64,000 bases of DNA from an uncultured Oscillospiraceae bacterium. Its GTDB lineage: Bacteria; Bacillota; Clostridia; Oscillospirales; Oscillospiraceae. Positions 9,541 through 19,503 of the stretch are shown piece after piece (position 1 is the first letter of the stretch; every line of letters begins with the position of its first letter). Location of the stretch: positions 1-64,000 of the forward strand of contig CANQVL010000006.1 in assembly GCA_947627285.1 (NCBI GenBank), in the 5' to 3' direction. A program made the position numbers and the translations under genes. Under the pieces are notes generated by a model. That model was not told where the DNA came from and ran no database searches. It saw only the letters and a program-made list of their open reading frames with translations.

Positions 9541-9569
9541 ATCTGTTCCTCCCATATTGAGTTAAGAAC

Positions 9570-9598
9570 AGAATACAACATTTTTCCTTTATTGGCAA
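9570..9598 (-). promoter_or_regulatory. Sigma-A-type promoter of the SLH/surface-protein operon
   Basis: On the minus strand TTGCCA (9593-9598) and TATTCT (9570-9575) are separated by exactly 17 bp. The predicted transcript starts near 9563, leaving a short leader before the ribosome site at 9548-9553. This excludes an upstream ATG at 9555 as a likely start. Confidence 0.7.
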
Positions 9599-9599
9599 G

Positions 9600-9793
9600 T
9601 GCCATAAAGTTTTTTTTTCTGTACCCATGACCTTTTTTATCCCTTCCTAAACTTTTGTATCTGCTTACAATAAATATAACTGTACCACTATTTTTTATTT
9701 TTGTAGTTTTTCTATATCTAACATCTTTTTACACTTTTGGACGTAAATTGTGATGGAGTCATTTAACAAGAAATCTCCATTTCAAGCACAGAA
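9600..9793. other. AT-rich intergenic segment without a recognisable gene
   Basis: Between the SLH promoter and the hairpin at 9794 the sequence is AT-rich with runs of T. I find no credible ORF with a ribosome site and no RNA gene. Upstream regulatory sites for the surface operon may lie here. Confidence 0.5.
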
Positions 9794-9840
9794 AAACCGC
9801 TTCATTACAGCGTAATGAGGCGGTTTGATATATTTTTTTA
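9794..9840 (+). terminator. Terminator-like hairpin in the island flank
   Basis: AACCGCTTCATTAC pairs with GTAATGAGGCGGTT (one T-G wobble) across an AGC loop, followed by GATATATTTTTTT on the plus strand; the minus strand also ends in T-rich sequence. No plus-strand gene lies directly upstream, so it may be left from a lost gene or insulate the island. Confidence 0.7.
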
Positions 9841-10001
9841 ACTTACACAAATTCAAAAAACACCCCAAAATCCCCATTTTCCGCTTCACTAAAAGACGTT
9901 GTTTTGACGCAGAAAATGCAAATTTTCAAGTTTTTCGATGCAAGTTTGGATTGCAATTTCAGCAAAAACACCAAATCAACAAAATTTTATACTTAATACA
10001 G
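9841..10001. other. Low-complexity AT-rich junction sequence
   Basis: No supported gene. The one open frame here (9825-10130, plus) has no ribosome site, runs through two hairpins and ends inside dapB. This stretch links the AT-rich island to the high-GC chromosome. Confidence 0.5.
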
Positions 10002-10045
10002 CAACATACGAAAAAAGGCGTGTATCAACATACGAAAAAAAGGCG
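10002..10045. repeat. Tandem direct repeat at the island/chromosome junction
   Basis: CAACATACGAAAAAAGGCG at 10002-10020 recurs at 10026-10045 with one extra A, separated by TGTAT. The second copy runs into the stem of the dapB terminator. It sits where base composition changes from AT-rich to GC-rich, so it could be an insertion scar or attachment core; that is inference. Confidence 0.6.
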
Positions 10046-10066
10046 CCCCGAAATGAGGCGCCTTAA
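10032..10066 (-). terminator. Rho-independent terminator of the dapA-dapB transcript
   Basis: AAGGCGCC (10040-10047) pairs with GGCGCCTT (10056-10063); on the minus strand it is followed by TTTTTTTCGT. It ends the minus-strand run that includes gyrA, rnhA, dapA and dapB. Confidence 0.9.
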
Positions 10067-10096
10067 TAATTTTTGTTTCGGATTTGCCGCGCGCTG

Positions 10097-10837
10097 TCAC
10101 TTGCCCGCCACGATGCCCTTCATGTCATAGAGGCCCGCCGGCTTGCCCATCAGGTATCTCGCCGCGGCAAGGGCGCCGTCGGCGAATAGCGCCCGGTCGT
10201 GGGCCTCGTGCTTCAGGCTGAGGGTCTGGGTGTCAGTGGAGATCATTATGGCGTGGGTGCCGGGGAGGTTCCCCATGCGCACCGCCTGGATCCCTATCTC
10301 GTTCTTCTCCCGCCGCGCCTGACCGGACCTCCCCATGCTCAGCGTCGAGCCGGGGCGGACCGTCTGGAGCTCCCTTGCCAGCATAAGCGCCGTGCCGGAG
10401 GGCGCGTCAAGCTTTCTGTTGTGGTGCGCCTCGACTATCTCGATATCCGCCTCCGGGAACAGCGCCGCCGCCCGTTTGGCAAGGTCCGCCAAGGCGGCGA
10501 TACCAAGGGACATGTTGGCGGAGAAGAACACGGGCACCGATTTTGACGCCCTCTCTATCGCCGCCGTCTCCGCCTCGTCGTGCCCGGTGGTGCAAACGAC
10601 CGCGGGGACGTTTTTTTCCACGCACCAATCTAGAAGCGGCGGAGTGAGGGTGTGGTGGGAGAAATCTATCACCACGTCCACATTTTCCGTCACCCGGTCC
10701 AGGGACCCATACACGGCGCCGCCCTTGGAAAACACGTCCACCCCGGCGGCGACGCTCATGTCCTCCGCCTGCTCCACGGCGTTTATGACAAGGCTTCCCA
10801 TGCGCCCCAGGGCGCCGTTCACCAGTACGTTTATCAT
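10097..10837 (-). CDS. dapB: 4-hydroxy-tetrahydrodipicolinate reductase
   Basis: DapB reduces hydroxy-tetrahydrodipicolinate with NAD(P)H in the lysine/diaminopimelate pathway; dipicolinate for spores branches from the same intermediate. The 246-residue length is normal. The N-terminal Rossmann motif is VNGALGRMG (residues 6-14) and the catalytic/substrate motif is EAHHNRKLDAPSGTA (about 134-148). Its ATG overlaps the dapA stop by four bases (ATGA), so the two enzymes are co-translated. Confidence 0.96.
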   Translation of the reverse strand: MINVLVNGALGRMGSLVINAVEQAEDMSVAAGVDVFSKGGAVYGSLDRVTENVDVVIDFSHHTLTPPLLDWCVEKNVPAVVCTTGHDEAETAAIERASKSVPVFFSANMSLGIAALADLAKRAAALFPEADIEIVEAHHNRKLDAPSGTALMLARELQTVRPGSTLSMGRSGQARREKNEIGIQAVRMGNLPGTHAIMISTDTQTLSLKHEAHDRALFADGALAAARYLMGKPAGLYDMKGIVAGK

Positions 10838-11718
10838 ACCCTCAATCCTTCCGATCTCATAAGTTCAAGAAGCTTCGCCCTGTGCTCCGGCTCCATGGGC
10901 GTAAGCGGGAGCCTGAGACAGTCCTGGATCAAGCCCATCGCCGCCAGCGCCGCCTTTACCGGGATCGGGTTCACCTCGGAGAAAAGCGCGTCCATAAGCG
11001 CCTTGTACCTGCACTGGAGCGCCGCCGCGCCCCTTATGTCGCCCTCGTCAAAGAGGGTGACCATTTTTTTCGCCTCACGGGGCATTATGTTAGAAAACAC
11101 GGAGATACAGCCGGAGCCGCCCATCGCCATCATGGGCACCGTTATGTCGTCGTTGCCCGACCAGATTGCAAAATCCGGGCACTTGGCGGCGATCTCCACC
11201 ACCGTCGCCATGTCGCCGGTGGCCTCCTTGATTCCCACGATGTTGGGGTGCTTGGCAAGCTCCACGCATGTGTCGGGCATTATCTTCATTCCCGTTCTGC
11301 CGGGCACGGAGTAGACGATCATGGGAAGGTCCGTGGCGTCGGCAATCTTATAAAAGCTCTGCACAAGCCCCTTCTGGGTACACTTGTTGTAATAGGGCGT
11401 GACGCACAGAAGCGCGTCGGCGCCGACCTCCTTTGCCTTTACGCTCATCTCCACCGCGTGGTCGGTGTAGTTTGAGCCCGTTCCCGCGATGACGGGGACC
11501 CTTCCCGCCACTCTGTCAACGCAAAACTCGATGGTGTCGATGTGCTCCCCGTCGGTGAGCGTGGGCGCCTCGCCGGTGGTGGCGCAGACGATGAGCGCGT
11601 CCACGCCGCCCTCGAGCTGAAAGTCCAGGAGCCTGCCAAGGGAGTCGTAATCCACCCCGTTTTCGTCCATGGGCGTCACAAGCGCCGTGCCGATACCTCT
11701 GAAAATCTCCTTTTTCAT
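10834..11718 (-). CDS. dapA: 4-hydroxy-tetrahydrodipicolinate synthase
   Basis: DapA condenses pyruvate with aspartate semialdehyde, the first committed step of lysine/DAP synthesis. The 294-residue TIM barrel shows the Schiff-base lysine in GIKEATGD, the YSVPGRTG segment with the catalytic Tyr, and the early TALVTPM strand. I chose the ATG at 11718 because GGAGG lies eight bases upstream; an in-frame GTG at 11733 precedes that site. It lies about 50 bp after rnhA, probably in the same transcript. No lysine riboswitch or other leader fits in the gap. Confidence 0.96.
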   Translation of the reverse strand: MKKEIFRGIGTALVTPMDENGVDYDSLGRLLDFQLEGGVDALIVCATTGEAPTLTDGEHIDTIEFCVDRVAGRVPVIAGTGSNYTDHAVEMSVKAKEVGADALLCVTPYYNKCTQKGLVQSFYKIADATDLPMIVYSVPGRTGMKIMPDTCVELAKHPNIVGIKEATGDMATVVEIAAKCPDFAIWSGNDDITVPMMAMGGSGCISVFSNIMPREAKKMVTLFDEGDIRGAAALQCRYKALMDALFSEVNPIPVKAALAAMGLIQDCLRLPLTPMEPEHRAKLLELMRSEGLRV

Positions 11719-11769
11719 AAAAATGACCTCCACATTTCCGGCCTGCTCACTTGCCGGTTGATACTTTGA

Positions 11770-12210
11770 TTACCGGGACGCCGCCAGGTCCCGCTCCCGC
11801 ACCGCCAGGGCGTCGCAGCGGTTGTTGTACTCGTTGTCCGCGTGGCCCTTGACCCAGTGGACGGTGACGGAGTGCTGGGAGAGGAGCCCGTCAAGCCTCT
11901 GCCACAGCTCGATGTTCTTCAGCTCCCCGCCCTTGCGCCTCCAGCCCTTTGCCTTCCAGCTCCTGAGCCAGCCCTCGTTCAGCGCCCGCTCGATGTACTG
12001 GGAGTCGGTGTAAAGCTCCACCCGGCAGGGCCTTTTCAGGAGCTCCAGCGCGGATATGACCCCCAGCAGCTCCATTCGGTTGTTGGTTGTCTCCCGCTCG
12101 CCGCCGGAGATCTCCTTCTCGTGTGTCCCACACCTGAGAATCGCCCCCCAGCCGCCGGGACCGGGATTGCCGGAGCACGCCCCGTCGGTGTATATGGTGA
12201 CCGTATCCAT
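11770..12210 (-). CDS. rnhA: Ribonuclease HI
   Basis: RNase HI cuts RNA in RNA-DNA hybrids. The 146-residue protein has the four acidic residues in [24 protein letters not shown] and GHADNEYNN, plus the basic handle region ([12 protein letters not shown]). Its ATG overlaps the gyrA stop by one base (TGATG), so it is coupled to gyrA. Length and motifs are those of the E. coli-type enzyme. Confidence 0.96.
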   Translation of the reverse strand: MDTVTIYTDGACSGNPGPGGWGAILRCGTHEKEISGGERETTNNRMELLGVISALELLKRPCRVELYTDSQYIERALNEGWLRSWKAKGWRRKGGELKNIELWQRLDGLLSQHSVTVHWVKGHADNEYNNRCDALAVRERDLAASR

Positions 12211-14762
12211 CAGTTCCCGTCCGTATCCTCAGCCGCGTCGGGCGCGTCCTCGGGTTCCTGACCCTCCTCGGCGTCCTCAGCCCTCTCGGTGGTGGCGACG
12301 GAGAGGAGCCTCGCCCCCTCGGACACCCTCATGAGCCTGACGCCCTGGGTGGCGCGGGAGAGCACGGAGATGGTCTGGGCGCCGGTGCGGATCATGGTGC
12401 CGTCTTCCGCCAAAAGGAGAACGTCGTCGGTGTCCCTTACCATTTTTATGCCGGCAATCGGTCCGGTTTTCTCTGTAACGTTATAATTTTTAACTCCCAT
12501 GCCGCCGCGCCTCTGGGGAGTGCCGTCGCTCCCGCGCACGTACTCGTCGATGGGCGTGCGCTTGCCGTAGCCGTTTTCGGTGATGGAGAGTAACATTCCG
12601 CCCTCCACCGCCGAGGCGTTCACGGCGCCCACAACGAAGTCGCCCTCCCTGAGCCTTATGCCCCGGACGCCCACGGCCTCCCGGCCCATGGCGCGCACGT
12701 CGTTCTCGTTGAAGCAGATGGCGTAGCCGCCGTGGGTGGCGATGAGGATGTTGTCGTCGCCGTCGGTGTCGCACACGGATATGAGGGTGTCCCCCTCGTC
12801 CAGCGTCAGCGCCCTAAGCCCGTTCTGCCGGATATTCTTGAAGGACTCGCAGGCAAGGCGCTTCACGGTGCCGTTGAAGGTGACCATCACAAGATACCTG
12901 CCCACGGACTCTATGTCGGAGGTGTGGATCATCGCCGTGACCCGCTCGCCCGGCTCAAGGGGCAGGACGTTGACGATATTCGTCCCTCTGCTTGCCCTGT
13001 TCGCCTGGGGTATGTTGTACCCCTTCTTCCGGTAGACTCTGCCGGTGCTGGTGAAGAACAGGATATAGTCGTGGGTGGAGCAGGTGAACACCGTGTGGAC
13101 AAAGTCCTCGTCCCTCAGCGTCTGCGCCCTTATGCCCTTGCCGCCCCTGTTCTGCGCCTTGTACTCGCTGACAGGCATACGCTTGATATACCCGGCGTTG
13201 GAGAGGGTAAAGGCGCAGTCCTCCTGGGCGATGAGGTCCTCAAGGTCTATCTCCTCCTCCACGTCCTGTATCTCGGTGAGCCTGTCGGAGCCGTATTTGT
13301 CGCGGATGGCAAGAAGCTCGTCCTTGAGCACGCCGCGTATCTTCTCCTCGTGGGCAAGGAGATCCTCAAAATAGGCTATTTTCTTCTCTATCTCGTCATA
13401 CTCCGCCTGGAGCTTCTCCCTGTCAAGCCCCTGGAGGGCCTTCAGGCGCATATCGAGTATCGCCTGCGCCTGGATGTCGTCCAGCCCGAAGCGCTCCATC
13501 AGCCGCTCCTTGGCGTCGTCGTAGCTTGTGCGGATTATGCGGATGACCTCGTCGATGTTGTCCTGGGCGATGAGCAGCCCCTCCAAAAGATGCGCCCGCT
13601 CCCGCGCCTTTTTAAGGTCGTATACCGTCCTGCGGGTTATCACGTCCTCCTGGAATGTCAGATACTCCGTGAGGATATTCCTGAGCGGCAGTATCTTCGG
13701 CTGGGACTGGTTGTCCGTCAGCGCCAGCATGATTATGGAGAAGCTGGACTGCATGGCGGTCTGGGTGAAAAGCTTGTTCAGCACCACCTGGGCGTTGGCG
13801 TCGCGCTTGAGCTCTATGACCATGCGCATACCGTTCCGGTCCGTCTCGTCCCGGATGTCTGATATGCCCTCAAGCCTCTTGTCCTTCACCTGGTCGGCTA
13901 TGCTCTTTATGAGCTGCCGCTTGTTCACCTGATAGGGAAGCTCGGATACGATTATCCTCGTCCTGTGCTCCCTGCCGTACTCCTCAAACTCCGTGCGGGC
14001 GCGGACAACTATCTTCCCGCGCCCCGTGGCGTATGCCTGACGTATGCCGCCGCGCCCCATGATTATGCCCCTGGTGGGGAAATCGGGCCCCGTGATGTGC
14101 TCCATAAGGTCGGAGAAGGTGGCGTCCGGGTTGTCCAAAAGGCACACGCAGGCGTCTATCACCTCCCGCAGGTTGTGGGGCGGTATGTTCGTCGCCATGC
14201 CCACGGCGATACCCGAGGAGCCGTTCACCAAAAGGTTGGGGAAGCGGCTGGGCAGTACCCTGGGCTCCCGGCGGGACTCGTCAAAGTTGGGGTCCCAATC
14301 CACCGTCTCCTTGTCGATGTCCCGCAGCATCTCGTCGGCTATGCGGGACATTCTCGCCTCGGTGTACCTGTACGCCGCCGGCGGGTCGCCGTCCACAGAG
14401 CCGAAGTTGCCGTGTCCGTCGATGAGCGGCGCGCGCATGGAGAAGTCCTGCGCCATGCGCACCAAGGCGTCATATACGCTGGCGTCCCCGTGGGGGTGGT
14501 AGTGGCCCAGCACGTCGCCCACGGCGGTGGCGCACTTCTTATATGGGTTCTGATGTGTGAGCCCGCCCTCATACATGGAGTAGAGTATGCGCCTGTGTAC
14601 GGGCTTCAACCCGTCCCGCACGTCCGGCAGCGCCCTGCCCACGATGACGGACATGGCGTACTGCCGGTAGCTGTCCTGCATCTCGTGCACCAGCTCCGAC
14701 TGAGTGATAACCTGATCCGGGAACAAAATGTCCTCGGGCTTGTAGTCTCTGTTGTGTGCCAT
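12210..14762 (-). CDS. gyrA: DNA gyrase subunit A
   Basis: GyrA is the DNA-cleaving subunit of gyrase (A2B2), which introduces negative supercoils. The 850-residue product has the N-terminal cleavage domain with the catalytic Tyr in RYTEARMS, the [16 protein letters not shown] quinolone-region segment, and a C-terminal beta-pinwheel. The GyrA box appears as QRRGGMG, close to the consensus QRRGGKG, which favours gyrase over topoisomerase IV. The tail is acidic ([20 protein letters not shown]). It is separated from gyrB by two unrelated genes. Confidence 0.97.
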   Translation of the reverse strand: MAHNRDYKPEDILFPDQVITQSELVHEMQDSYRQYAMSVIVGRALPDVRDGLKPVHRRILYSMYEGGLTHQNPYKKCATAVGDVLGHYHPHGDASVYDALVRMAQDFSMRAPLIDGHGNFGSVDGDPPAAYRYTEARMSRIADEMLRDIDKETVDWDPNFDESRREPRVLPSRFPNLLVNGSSGIAVGMATNIPPHNLREVIDACVCLLDNPDATFSDLMEHITGPDFPTRGIIMGRGGIRQAYATGRGKIVVRARTEFEEYGREHRTRIIVSELPYQVNKRQLIKSIADQVKDKRLEGISDIRDETDRNGMRMVIELKRDANAQVVLNKLFTQTAMQSSFSIIMLALTDNQSQPKILPLRNILTEYLTFQEDVITRRTVYDLKKARERAHLLEGLLIAQDNIDEVIRIIRTSYDDAKERLMERFGLDDIQAQAILDMRLKALQGLDREKLQAEYDEIEKKIAYFEDLLAHEEKIRGVLKDELLAIRDKYGSDRLTEIQDVEEEIDLEDLIAQEDCAFTLSNAGYIKRMPVSEYKAQNRGGKGIRAQTLRDEDFVHTVFTCSTHDYILFFTSTGRVYRKKGYNIPQANRASRGTNIVNVLPLEPGERVTAMIHTSDIESVGRYLVMVTFNGTVKRLACESFKNIRQNGLRALTLDEGDTLISVCDTDGDDNILIATHGGYAICFNENDVRAMGREAVGVRGIRLREGDFVVGAVNASAVEGGMLLSITENGYGKRTPIDEYVRGSDGTPQRRGGMGVKNYNVTEKTGPIAGIKMVRDTDDVLLLAEDGTMIRTGAQTISVLSRATQGVRLMRVSEGARLLSVATTERAEDAEEGQEPEDAPDAAEDTDGN

Positions 14763-14812
14763 ATGGTTCCTCGATTCGTTGATTCATTGATAAAGCGGCA
14801 AGACGCGCCGGA

Positions 14813-15994
14813 TCACCTAAGCGATAGGCCGTCCTCCACTACTGTCTCATACTCCCCTGTCTTCCAGGCGTCCGCGGGAAGGTAAAAGATCTTCAGACCG
14901 TCGCCGGTGCTGCCGTTGAAATAGTATGCGCTGCCGTCAGGCATCTCCTGGAAGCCCTGGAGCGAATTGCCGCTAAATCCCTTAAGCGGTCCTTCGCGGA
15001 GGGCTTCAGGAGACCGGGTGAACTCTTCGGTGTCCAGATCAAAGGCCGAAATTTGGTTGACAAGATGACTGCCCAGACGAATCCAATCATTATAATATTT
15101 AGCGAACTCAGGCATATCAACACGTCTGGTAGAGCCGGCCCAGTCCTTTTCCACCGGCGTAACAGCTATTCTATAGCTCTCGCCAAAGCCGCCTTGAAAG
15201 CTAAACAGCTTATTATCGTAAAAGAATACTTTTTTACTGTAATTATTATAAGCATCCAACTCCACCGCTTCATCGTCAATAAGCTGATATTTCCTGGGGT
15301 CGTTGAGCTTGAATCGGATACCCCTGGCCTCCCTCTCGTCGTTGATATAGCGCGCTCCGCGGGAGTAGCCATAGCCGTCGTGAACGAATAGACCCCGTTC
15401 TTCCGCCTCCTCGGGCAGCCTCTTTCCCGAAAGCTTGCCGGTGGAAAGCGATATTGAGCAAACGAAATATTGACTTTCAGAGCTTCCGGTTTTGTGTTCG
15501 TAATTGAACCACAATGCGCCGTTCCACAGCTGAGCTAAATAGGCAATCATCTCCAATCCATAACCGTTCTCACGTCGAACGCTTACTGTTCCGTCACTTC
15601 TTATCTCCGTTTTGCTGACAGCGCCGCCATTAGTTCCGACCTTGCATACATACCACTTTTCTTTTTGTACCAATACTTCTATGAAATAGACGTTTCCCTC
15701 CCAGCAGCAGAGGTTGAATCGCCATTCGTCGTTGTCGCTGGGAGGAATAAGCTCCGTTCTCTCTCCGTCGGCAGGGTCGAACAACACCAGTTCGCCATGA
15801 AGTCCCAGCGCGTATATCCCAACATTCGGAACATAGAGACCGCTTGTATTTCCTGTCGCCTGCATTTCCACATTCTTCTTCGCCGCCGGTTTCGTCTTCG
15901 GAGCGGCGGCGTCTACGCTGCCCACCTTCGCGCCGCAGTTCATGCAAAATTTGGCCCCGTCAGGCAGCTTGGTCCCGCAGTTCATACAAAACAT
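14813..15994 (-). CDS. Zinc-ribbon protein with propeller-like C-terminal domain
   Basis: The 393-residue product begins with two CxxC pairs (MFCMNCGTKLPDGAKFCMNC), a zinc ribbon found in many Firmicute proteins of unknown role. An Ala/Lys/Pro linker (about 28-40) leads to a repeat-rich domain resembling the beta-propeller-like DUF5050 type (NVGIYALGLHGELVLFDPADG). I chose the ATG at 15994 because GGAGGG lies about eight bases upstream; an ORF extending to 16168 has no such site. The ending (AWKTGEYETVVEDGLSLR) parallels that of the next gene upstream (MWNDPKPKTVAEDIIY), suggesting duplication. It sits between gyrB and gyrA. Function unknown. Confidence 0.8.
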   Translation of the reverse strand: MFCMNCGTKLPDGAKFCMNCGAKVGSVDAAAPKTKPAAKKNVEMQATGNTSGLYVPNVGIYALGLHGELVLFDPADGERTELIPPSDNDEWRFNLCCWEGNVYFIEVLVQKEKWYVCKVGTNGGAVSKTEIRSDGTVSVRRENGYGLEMIAYLAQLWNGALWFNYEHKTGSSESQYFVCSISLSTGKLSGKRLPEEAEERGLFVHDGYGYSRGARYINDEREARGIRFKLNDPRKYQLIDDEAVELDAYNNYSKKVFFYDNKLFSFQGGFGESYRIAVTPVEKDWAGSTRRVDMPEFAKYYNDWIRLGSHLVNQISAFDLDTEEFTRSPEALREGPLKGFSGNSLQGFQEMPDGSAYYFNGSTGDGLKIFYLPADAWKTGEYETVVEDGLSLR

Positions 15995-16035
15995 GGTTTT
16001 TCCCTCCGTTTTATATAATTTTTCAGCGGCGCGTC

Positions 16036-17034
16036 TCAATATATGATATCTTCCGCGACCGTCTTTGGCTTCGGGTCGTTCCACATGTCGGGGTCGAGCC
16101 TCATAATATCTTCGCCCACGAAGAAATAGACCCTTCCGTCCGGCATGGTGAGGCGGCTTGACGTGCATACGGGCATACCGTCTCTTGTCTCGAGCGTTTC
16201 AAGGTTTACCGTCTCTCCGACAAAGAGGTTGTCTCTGTATCCTTCAACGCAGAAGCAGCTCCCGCACACAAACGCGCCGTGATAAATGTATTCCATATTG
16301 CTGCTGAGAAGGATCTCCGGGTCCTCAAAGCTCCCGTTATTGTCACGGGCGATGTAAATCTTGTATCCGCAGCGCGCCTTCTCTCCAAAAATCAGGTCGT
16401 TGCCCGCAAACAGCGCCAGCGATTCAAAATTGCGGTAATCGCAGAAGTCCTTCGGGATGTTTGGCAGCACCTCCCTGACAGACGGGTCGTCCAGTCGGAA
16501 CCGCTCCTCATCGCAGTATCCCCAGCCGTCCTCAATGAGCCAGAACCGTCCGTCAAGAGCCGTAGTCTCCTTTTTTGTGACGGCGCCCGTCTCAAGGTCG
16601 ATCCTGTAAAGTATGCCGGTGCGGTGTCCGCTGTCGTAATCCACATCGTCAAAGACGCCGTAATACGCGCCCTCATAGGCGATCTTTTTTCCAAAGACCG
16701 GACAGCCCGTGATCTCCTTCTTTTCCACGTTGTCCCATTGGTCCACGCTCACAAGGAACAATTTGTCGTCCCTGTTCGTATACTCGCAGAGCACCGTCAT
16801 ATATACCTTGCCGCGGTAAAAGCACAGGTCGCCGAACCCCTGATTCTCCGTCCCCCGGCGTAAGACCTTTTCCTTTTTTGTCTGCGTGTCATAAACCTTC
16901 AGCAGCGGCAGCTCCTCGACGCCCTGCGTCGATGTTAAAACATAAACCCTCCGCTCGTCAGGCGTAACGACAAAATCCGGATATGTCGACTGAAGCGTAA
17001 AATCGCCCGCGTGGTCCGTTTTTACACAATTCAT
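16036..17034 (-). CDS. Propeller-like hypothetical protein, paralogue of its neighbour
   Basis: The 332-residue protein has repeated YxxRGKVYM / VYVLTSTQG strands like those of the neighbouring zinc-ribbon protein but no zinc ribbon, signal peptide or membrane segment. GGAGGG lies about eight bases before the ATG. It follows gyrB by about 55 bp on the same strand. A cytoplasmic beta-propeller is a plausible reading from the repeat pattern, not shown by any motif. Confidence 0.75.
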   Translation of the reverse strand: MNCVKTDHAGDFTLQSTYPDFVVTPDERRVYVLTSTQGVEELPLLKVYDTQTKKEKVLRRGTENQGFGDLCFYRGKVYMTVLCEYTNRDDKLFLVSVDQWDNVEKKEITGCPVFGKKIAYEGAYYGVFDDVDYDSGHRTGILYRIDLETGAVTKKETTALDGRFWLIEDGWGYCDEERFRLDDPSVREVLPNIPKDFCDYRNFESLALFAGNDLIFGEKARCGYKIYIARDNNGSFEDPEILLSSNMEYIYHGAFVCGSCFCVEGYRDNLFVGETVNLETLETRDGMPVCTSSRLTMPDGRVYFFVGEDIMRLDPDMWNDPKPKTVAEDIIY

Positions 17035-17090
17035 GGCGTTACCCTCCGTAATTTTTTATAGGAAACAACCCATCAGAGCTTTACGGCGGT

Positions 17091-19040
17091 TTAATAGTCA
17101 AGATTCACGGCGTACTGGGCGTTTTCCTCGATCCACGCCTTTCTGGGCTCCACCTCCTCGCCCATGAGGACGGTGAATATCTGGTCCGCGGCCACGGCGT
17201 CGTCCAGAGTTATGCGGCGGAGGGTGCGCTTCTCCGGGTCCATGGTGGTCTCCCACAGCTCGTGGGGGTCCATCTCGCCAAGGCCCTTGTAGCGGTTGAT
17301 GTCCACCTTGGCGTTGGGGTTGTCGCCCCGCATCTCGGCGGAGATTTTGTCCCGCTCCTCGTCGGAATACGCCACCCTCTGGGTCTTGCCCCGGGTTAGC
17401 TTGTAAAGCGGCGGCACGGCGGAATACACGTACCCGTTTTCAATGAGCGGGCGCATATAGCGGAAAAAGAAGGTCAAAAGGAGCGTTCTGATGTGCGCCC
17501 CGTCCACGTCGGCATCCGCCATTATGATTATCTTGTGGTAGCGGAGCTTGTCGATGTTGAACTCCTCCCCGATCCCGGCGCCCAGCGCCACGATCATGGG
17601 GTAGAGCTTGTCGTTGCCGTATATCTTGTCGGCGCGCGCCTTCTCCACGTTCAGCATCTTTCCCCACATGGAGAGTATCGCCTGGAAGCGGCTGTCCCGC
17701 CCCTGTATGGCGGAGCCCGCGGCGGAGTCGCCCTCCACTATATATATCTCGCACAGGCTCGGGTCCCGCTCGTTGCAGTCCTGGAGCTTGTCGGGCATCT
17801 GCCCTGACTCCAGCCCCGTCTTGCGGCGCACGGACTCCCTGGCCTTCCTCGCCGCCTCCCGCGCCCTGCTGGCGGTGAGGGCCTTGTCTATGATCATCTT
17901 CCCGAAGGCGGGGTTCTCCTCAAGGTAGATCTCCAGCTGCTCGGAAACTATGGAGTCCACCAGCGAGCGGATCTCGGCGTTGCCGAGCTTTGCCTTTGTC
18001 TGCCCCTCGAACTGGGCGTTGGTGAGCTTTACGGATATGACGGCGGTGAGTCCCTCGCGGCAGTCCTCGCCGGAGAGCTTGTCGTCCCCCTTAAGCGCGC
18101 CGTTTTTCACGGCGTAGGCGTTCAATACCCTTGTGAGCGCCGCCTTGAAGCCCGTCTCGTGCATACCGCCCTCAGGGGTGTGGATATTGTTGGCGAAGGA
18201 GACGAGCATCTCGTTGTAGCCGTCGTTGTACTGGAAGGCTATCTCCGCGATGGAGTCCTCCCTGCCGCCGGACATATACACCACGTCCTCGGTGAGGGGC
18301 GTCTTGTGGCGGTTCAGGTAGTCCACGAACTCCCGTATCCCGCCCTCGTAGTGCATATCGTCAAAGACGGGCTCCTCGCCCCTCAGATCCTCTATGCGTA
18401 TGCGAAGTCCGGCGTTGAGGAATGCCTGCTCCCTCATCCTCTTGTGGAGTATGTCGTAGTCGTACACGGTGTCGTCAAACATCTCCGGGTCGGGCTTGAA
18501 GGTGACGGTGGTGCCGGTGCGGTCCGTCTCGCCCACAACGGTGATGGGCTCGGTGATGTCCCCGCGGGAGAATTTCATCTCGTAGATCTTCCCGTCCTTG
18601 TGTACCTGTACCTCCAGCCACTCCGAGAGGGCGTTGACCACGGAAGCGCCCACGCCGTGCAGGCCCCCGGAAACCTTATAGCCCCCGCCGCCGAACTTTC
18701 CTCCGGCGTGGAGGACGGTAAAGACCACCTCCAGCGCGCTCTTTCCCGTCTGCTGCTGTATGTCCACGGGTATGCCGCGCCCGTTGTCCACCACGGTTAC
18801 GGTGTCGCCGGGGTTTATCCGCACGGTGATGTGGTCGCAGTACCCCGCCAGCGCCTCGTCGATGGCGTTGTCAACTATCTCATACACCAGATGGTGGAGT
18901 CCCGAGGAGCTGGTGGAGCCGATGTACATTCCCGGCCTTTTCCTGACCGCCTCAAGTCCCTCCAAAACCTGGATCTGACTTGCGTCGTACTCCTCGGTGA
19001 TTTTTCCTGTGATGCCCGTAGCTTCGGTGATGTCTGCCAT
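17091..19040 (-). CDS. gyrB: DNA gyrase subunit B
   Basis: GyrB supplies the ATPase and part of the cleavage site of gyrase. The 649-residue form shows the GHKL ATP site ([38 protein letters not shown]), the TOPRIM motifs (EGDSAAGSA and DADVDGAHI) and the C-terminal segment [20 protein letters not shown]. Length is typical of Firmicute GyrB. It lies 23 bp after the PH-like gene in the recF-remB-gyrB run. Confidence 0.97.
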   Translation of the reverse strand: MADITEATGITGKITEEYDASQIQVLEGLEAVRKRPGMYIGSTSSSGLHHLVYEIVDNAIDEALAGYCDHITVRINPGDTVTVVDNGRGIPVDIQQQTGKSALEVVFTVLHAGGKFGGGGYKVSGGLHGVGASVVNALSEWLEVQVHKDGKIYEMKFSRGDITEPITVVGETDRTGTTVTFKPDPEMFDDTVYDYDILHKRMREQAFLNAGLRIRIEDLRGEEPVFDDMHYEGGIREFVDYLNRHKTPLTEDVVYMSGGREDSIAEIAFQYNDGYNEMLVSFANNIHTPEGGMHETGFKAALTRVLNAYAVKNGALKGDDKLSGEDCREGLTAVISVKLTNAQFEGQTKAKLGNAEIRSLVDSIVSEQLEIYLEENPAFGKMIIDKALTASRAREAARKARESVRRKTGLESGQMPDKLQDCNERDPSLCEIYIVEGDSAAGSAIQGRDSRFQAILSMWGKMLNVEKARADKIYGNDKLYPMIVALGAGIGEEFNIDKLRYHKIIIMADADVDGAHIRTLLLTFFFRYMRPLIENGYVYSAVPPLYKLTRGKTQRVAYSDEERDKISAEMRGDNPNAKVDINRYKGLGEMDPHELWETTMDPEKRTLRRITLDDAVAADQIFTVLMGEEVEPRKAWIEENAQYAVNLDY

Positions 19041-19063
19041 GAAATGCTGCCTCCAAAAGAATC

Positions 19064-19486
19064 TTAATTCATATCGTCGTCGGGGTCGAAGTCCGATTCG
19101 TCCCCGTCAAAGGGCTCGTCGCCCATGACCTCCATGGTCCTCATTCTCCGCCTGTTCTTGGCCTCCTCCACCGCCCGGTGGATCTGCTCCTTGACCTCGC
19201 GGGGATTTTTGATGTTCTCCAGATCCAGCCTCGGGGCGGAGGTGTCGGAGGAATAGAGGCACACCGTGCCCACTCCCATCATCCTCTGTCCCAGGCTCAT
19301 GCTCAGCTGTATGTCCCGTATCCTGTAGAGGAGCACCTCCTCGGATTTGAGATTAAGGAACCCCTTTTCAAGGAATATCCTGTCCTCGCTGAGGCTGTAC
19401 TTTGTAAAGGTCAGCGGCATACCAAGTACCCGCTTTCTGTCCTCCCACAGCTTTTCTATGGGCTCAAATTCCGTCTTTTTTGCCAT
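19064..19486 (-). CDS. PH-domain-like protein
   Basis: The 140-residue protein resembles bacterial PH-domain (bPH/YdbT-type) proteins: [33 protein letters not shown], then [20 protein letters not shown]. The C-terminus is charged and helical, ending in an acidic tail. There is no membrane segment, unlike many relatives. It lies between remB and gyrB, where Bacillus has no gene, in the same run. Its role is unknown. Confidence 0.75.
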   Translation of the reverse strand: MAKKTEFEPIEKLWEDRKRVLGMPLTFTKYSLSEDRIFLEKGFLNLKSEEVLLYRIRDIQLSMSLGQRMMGVGTVCLYSSDTSAPRLDLENIKNPREVKEQIHRAVEEAKNRRRMRTMEVMGDEPFDGDESDFDPDDDMN

Positions 19487-19503
19487 GCTGTTACCTCCTC
19501 ATA

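Noticed and set aside
9825..10130. 101-residue plus-strand ORF
   Set aside because: No ribosome site, low complexity, crosses the dapB terminator and ends inside dapB.
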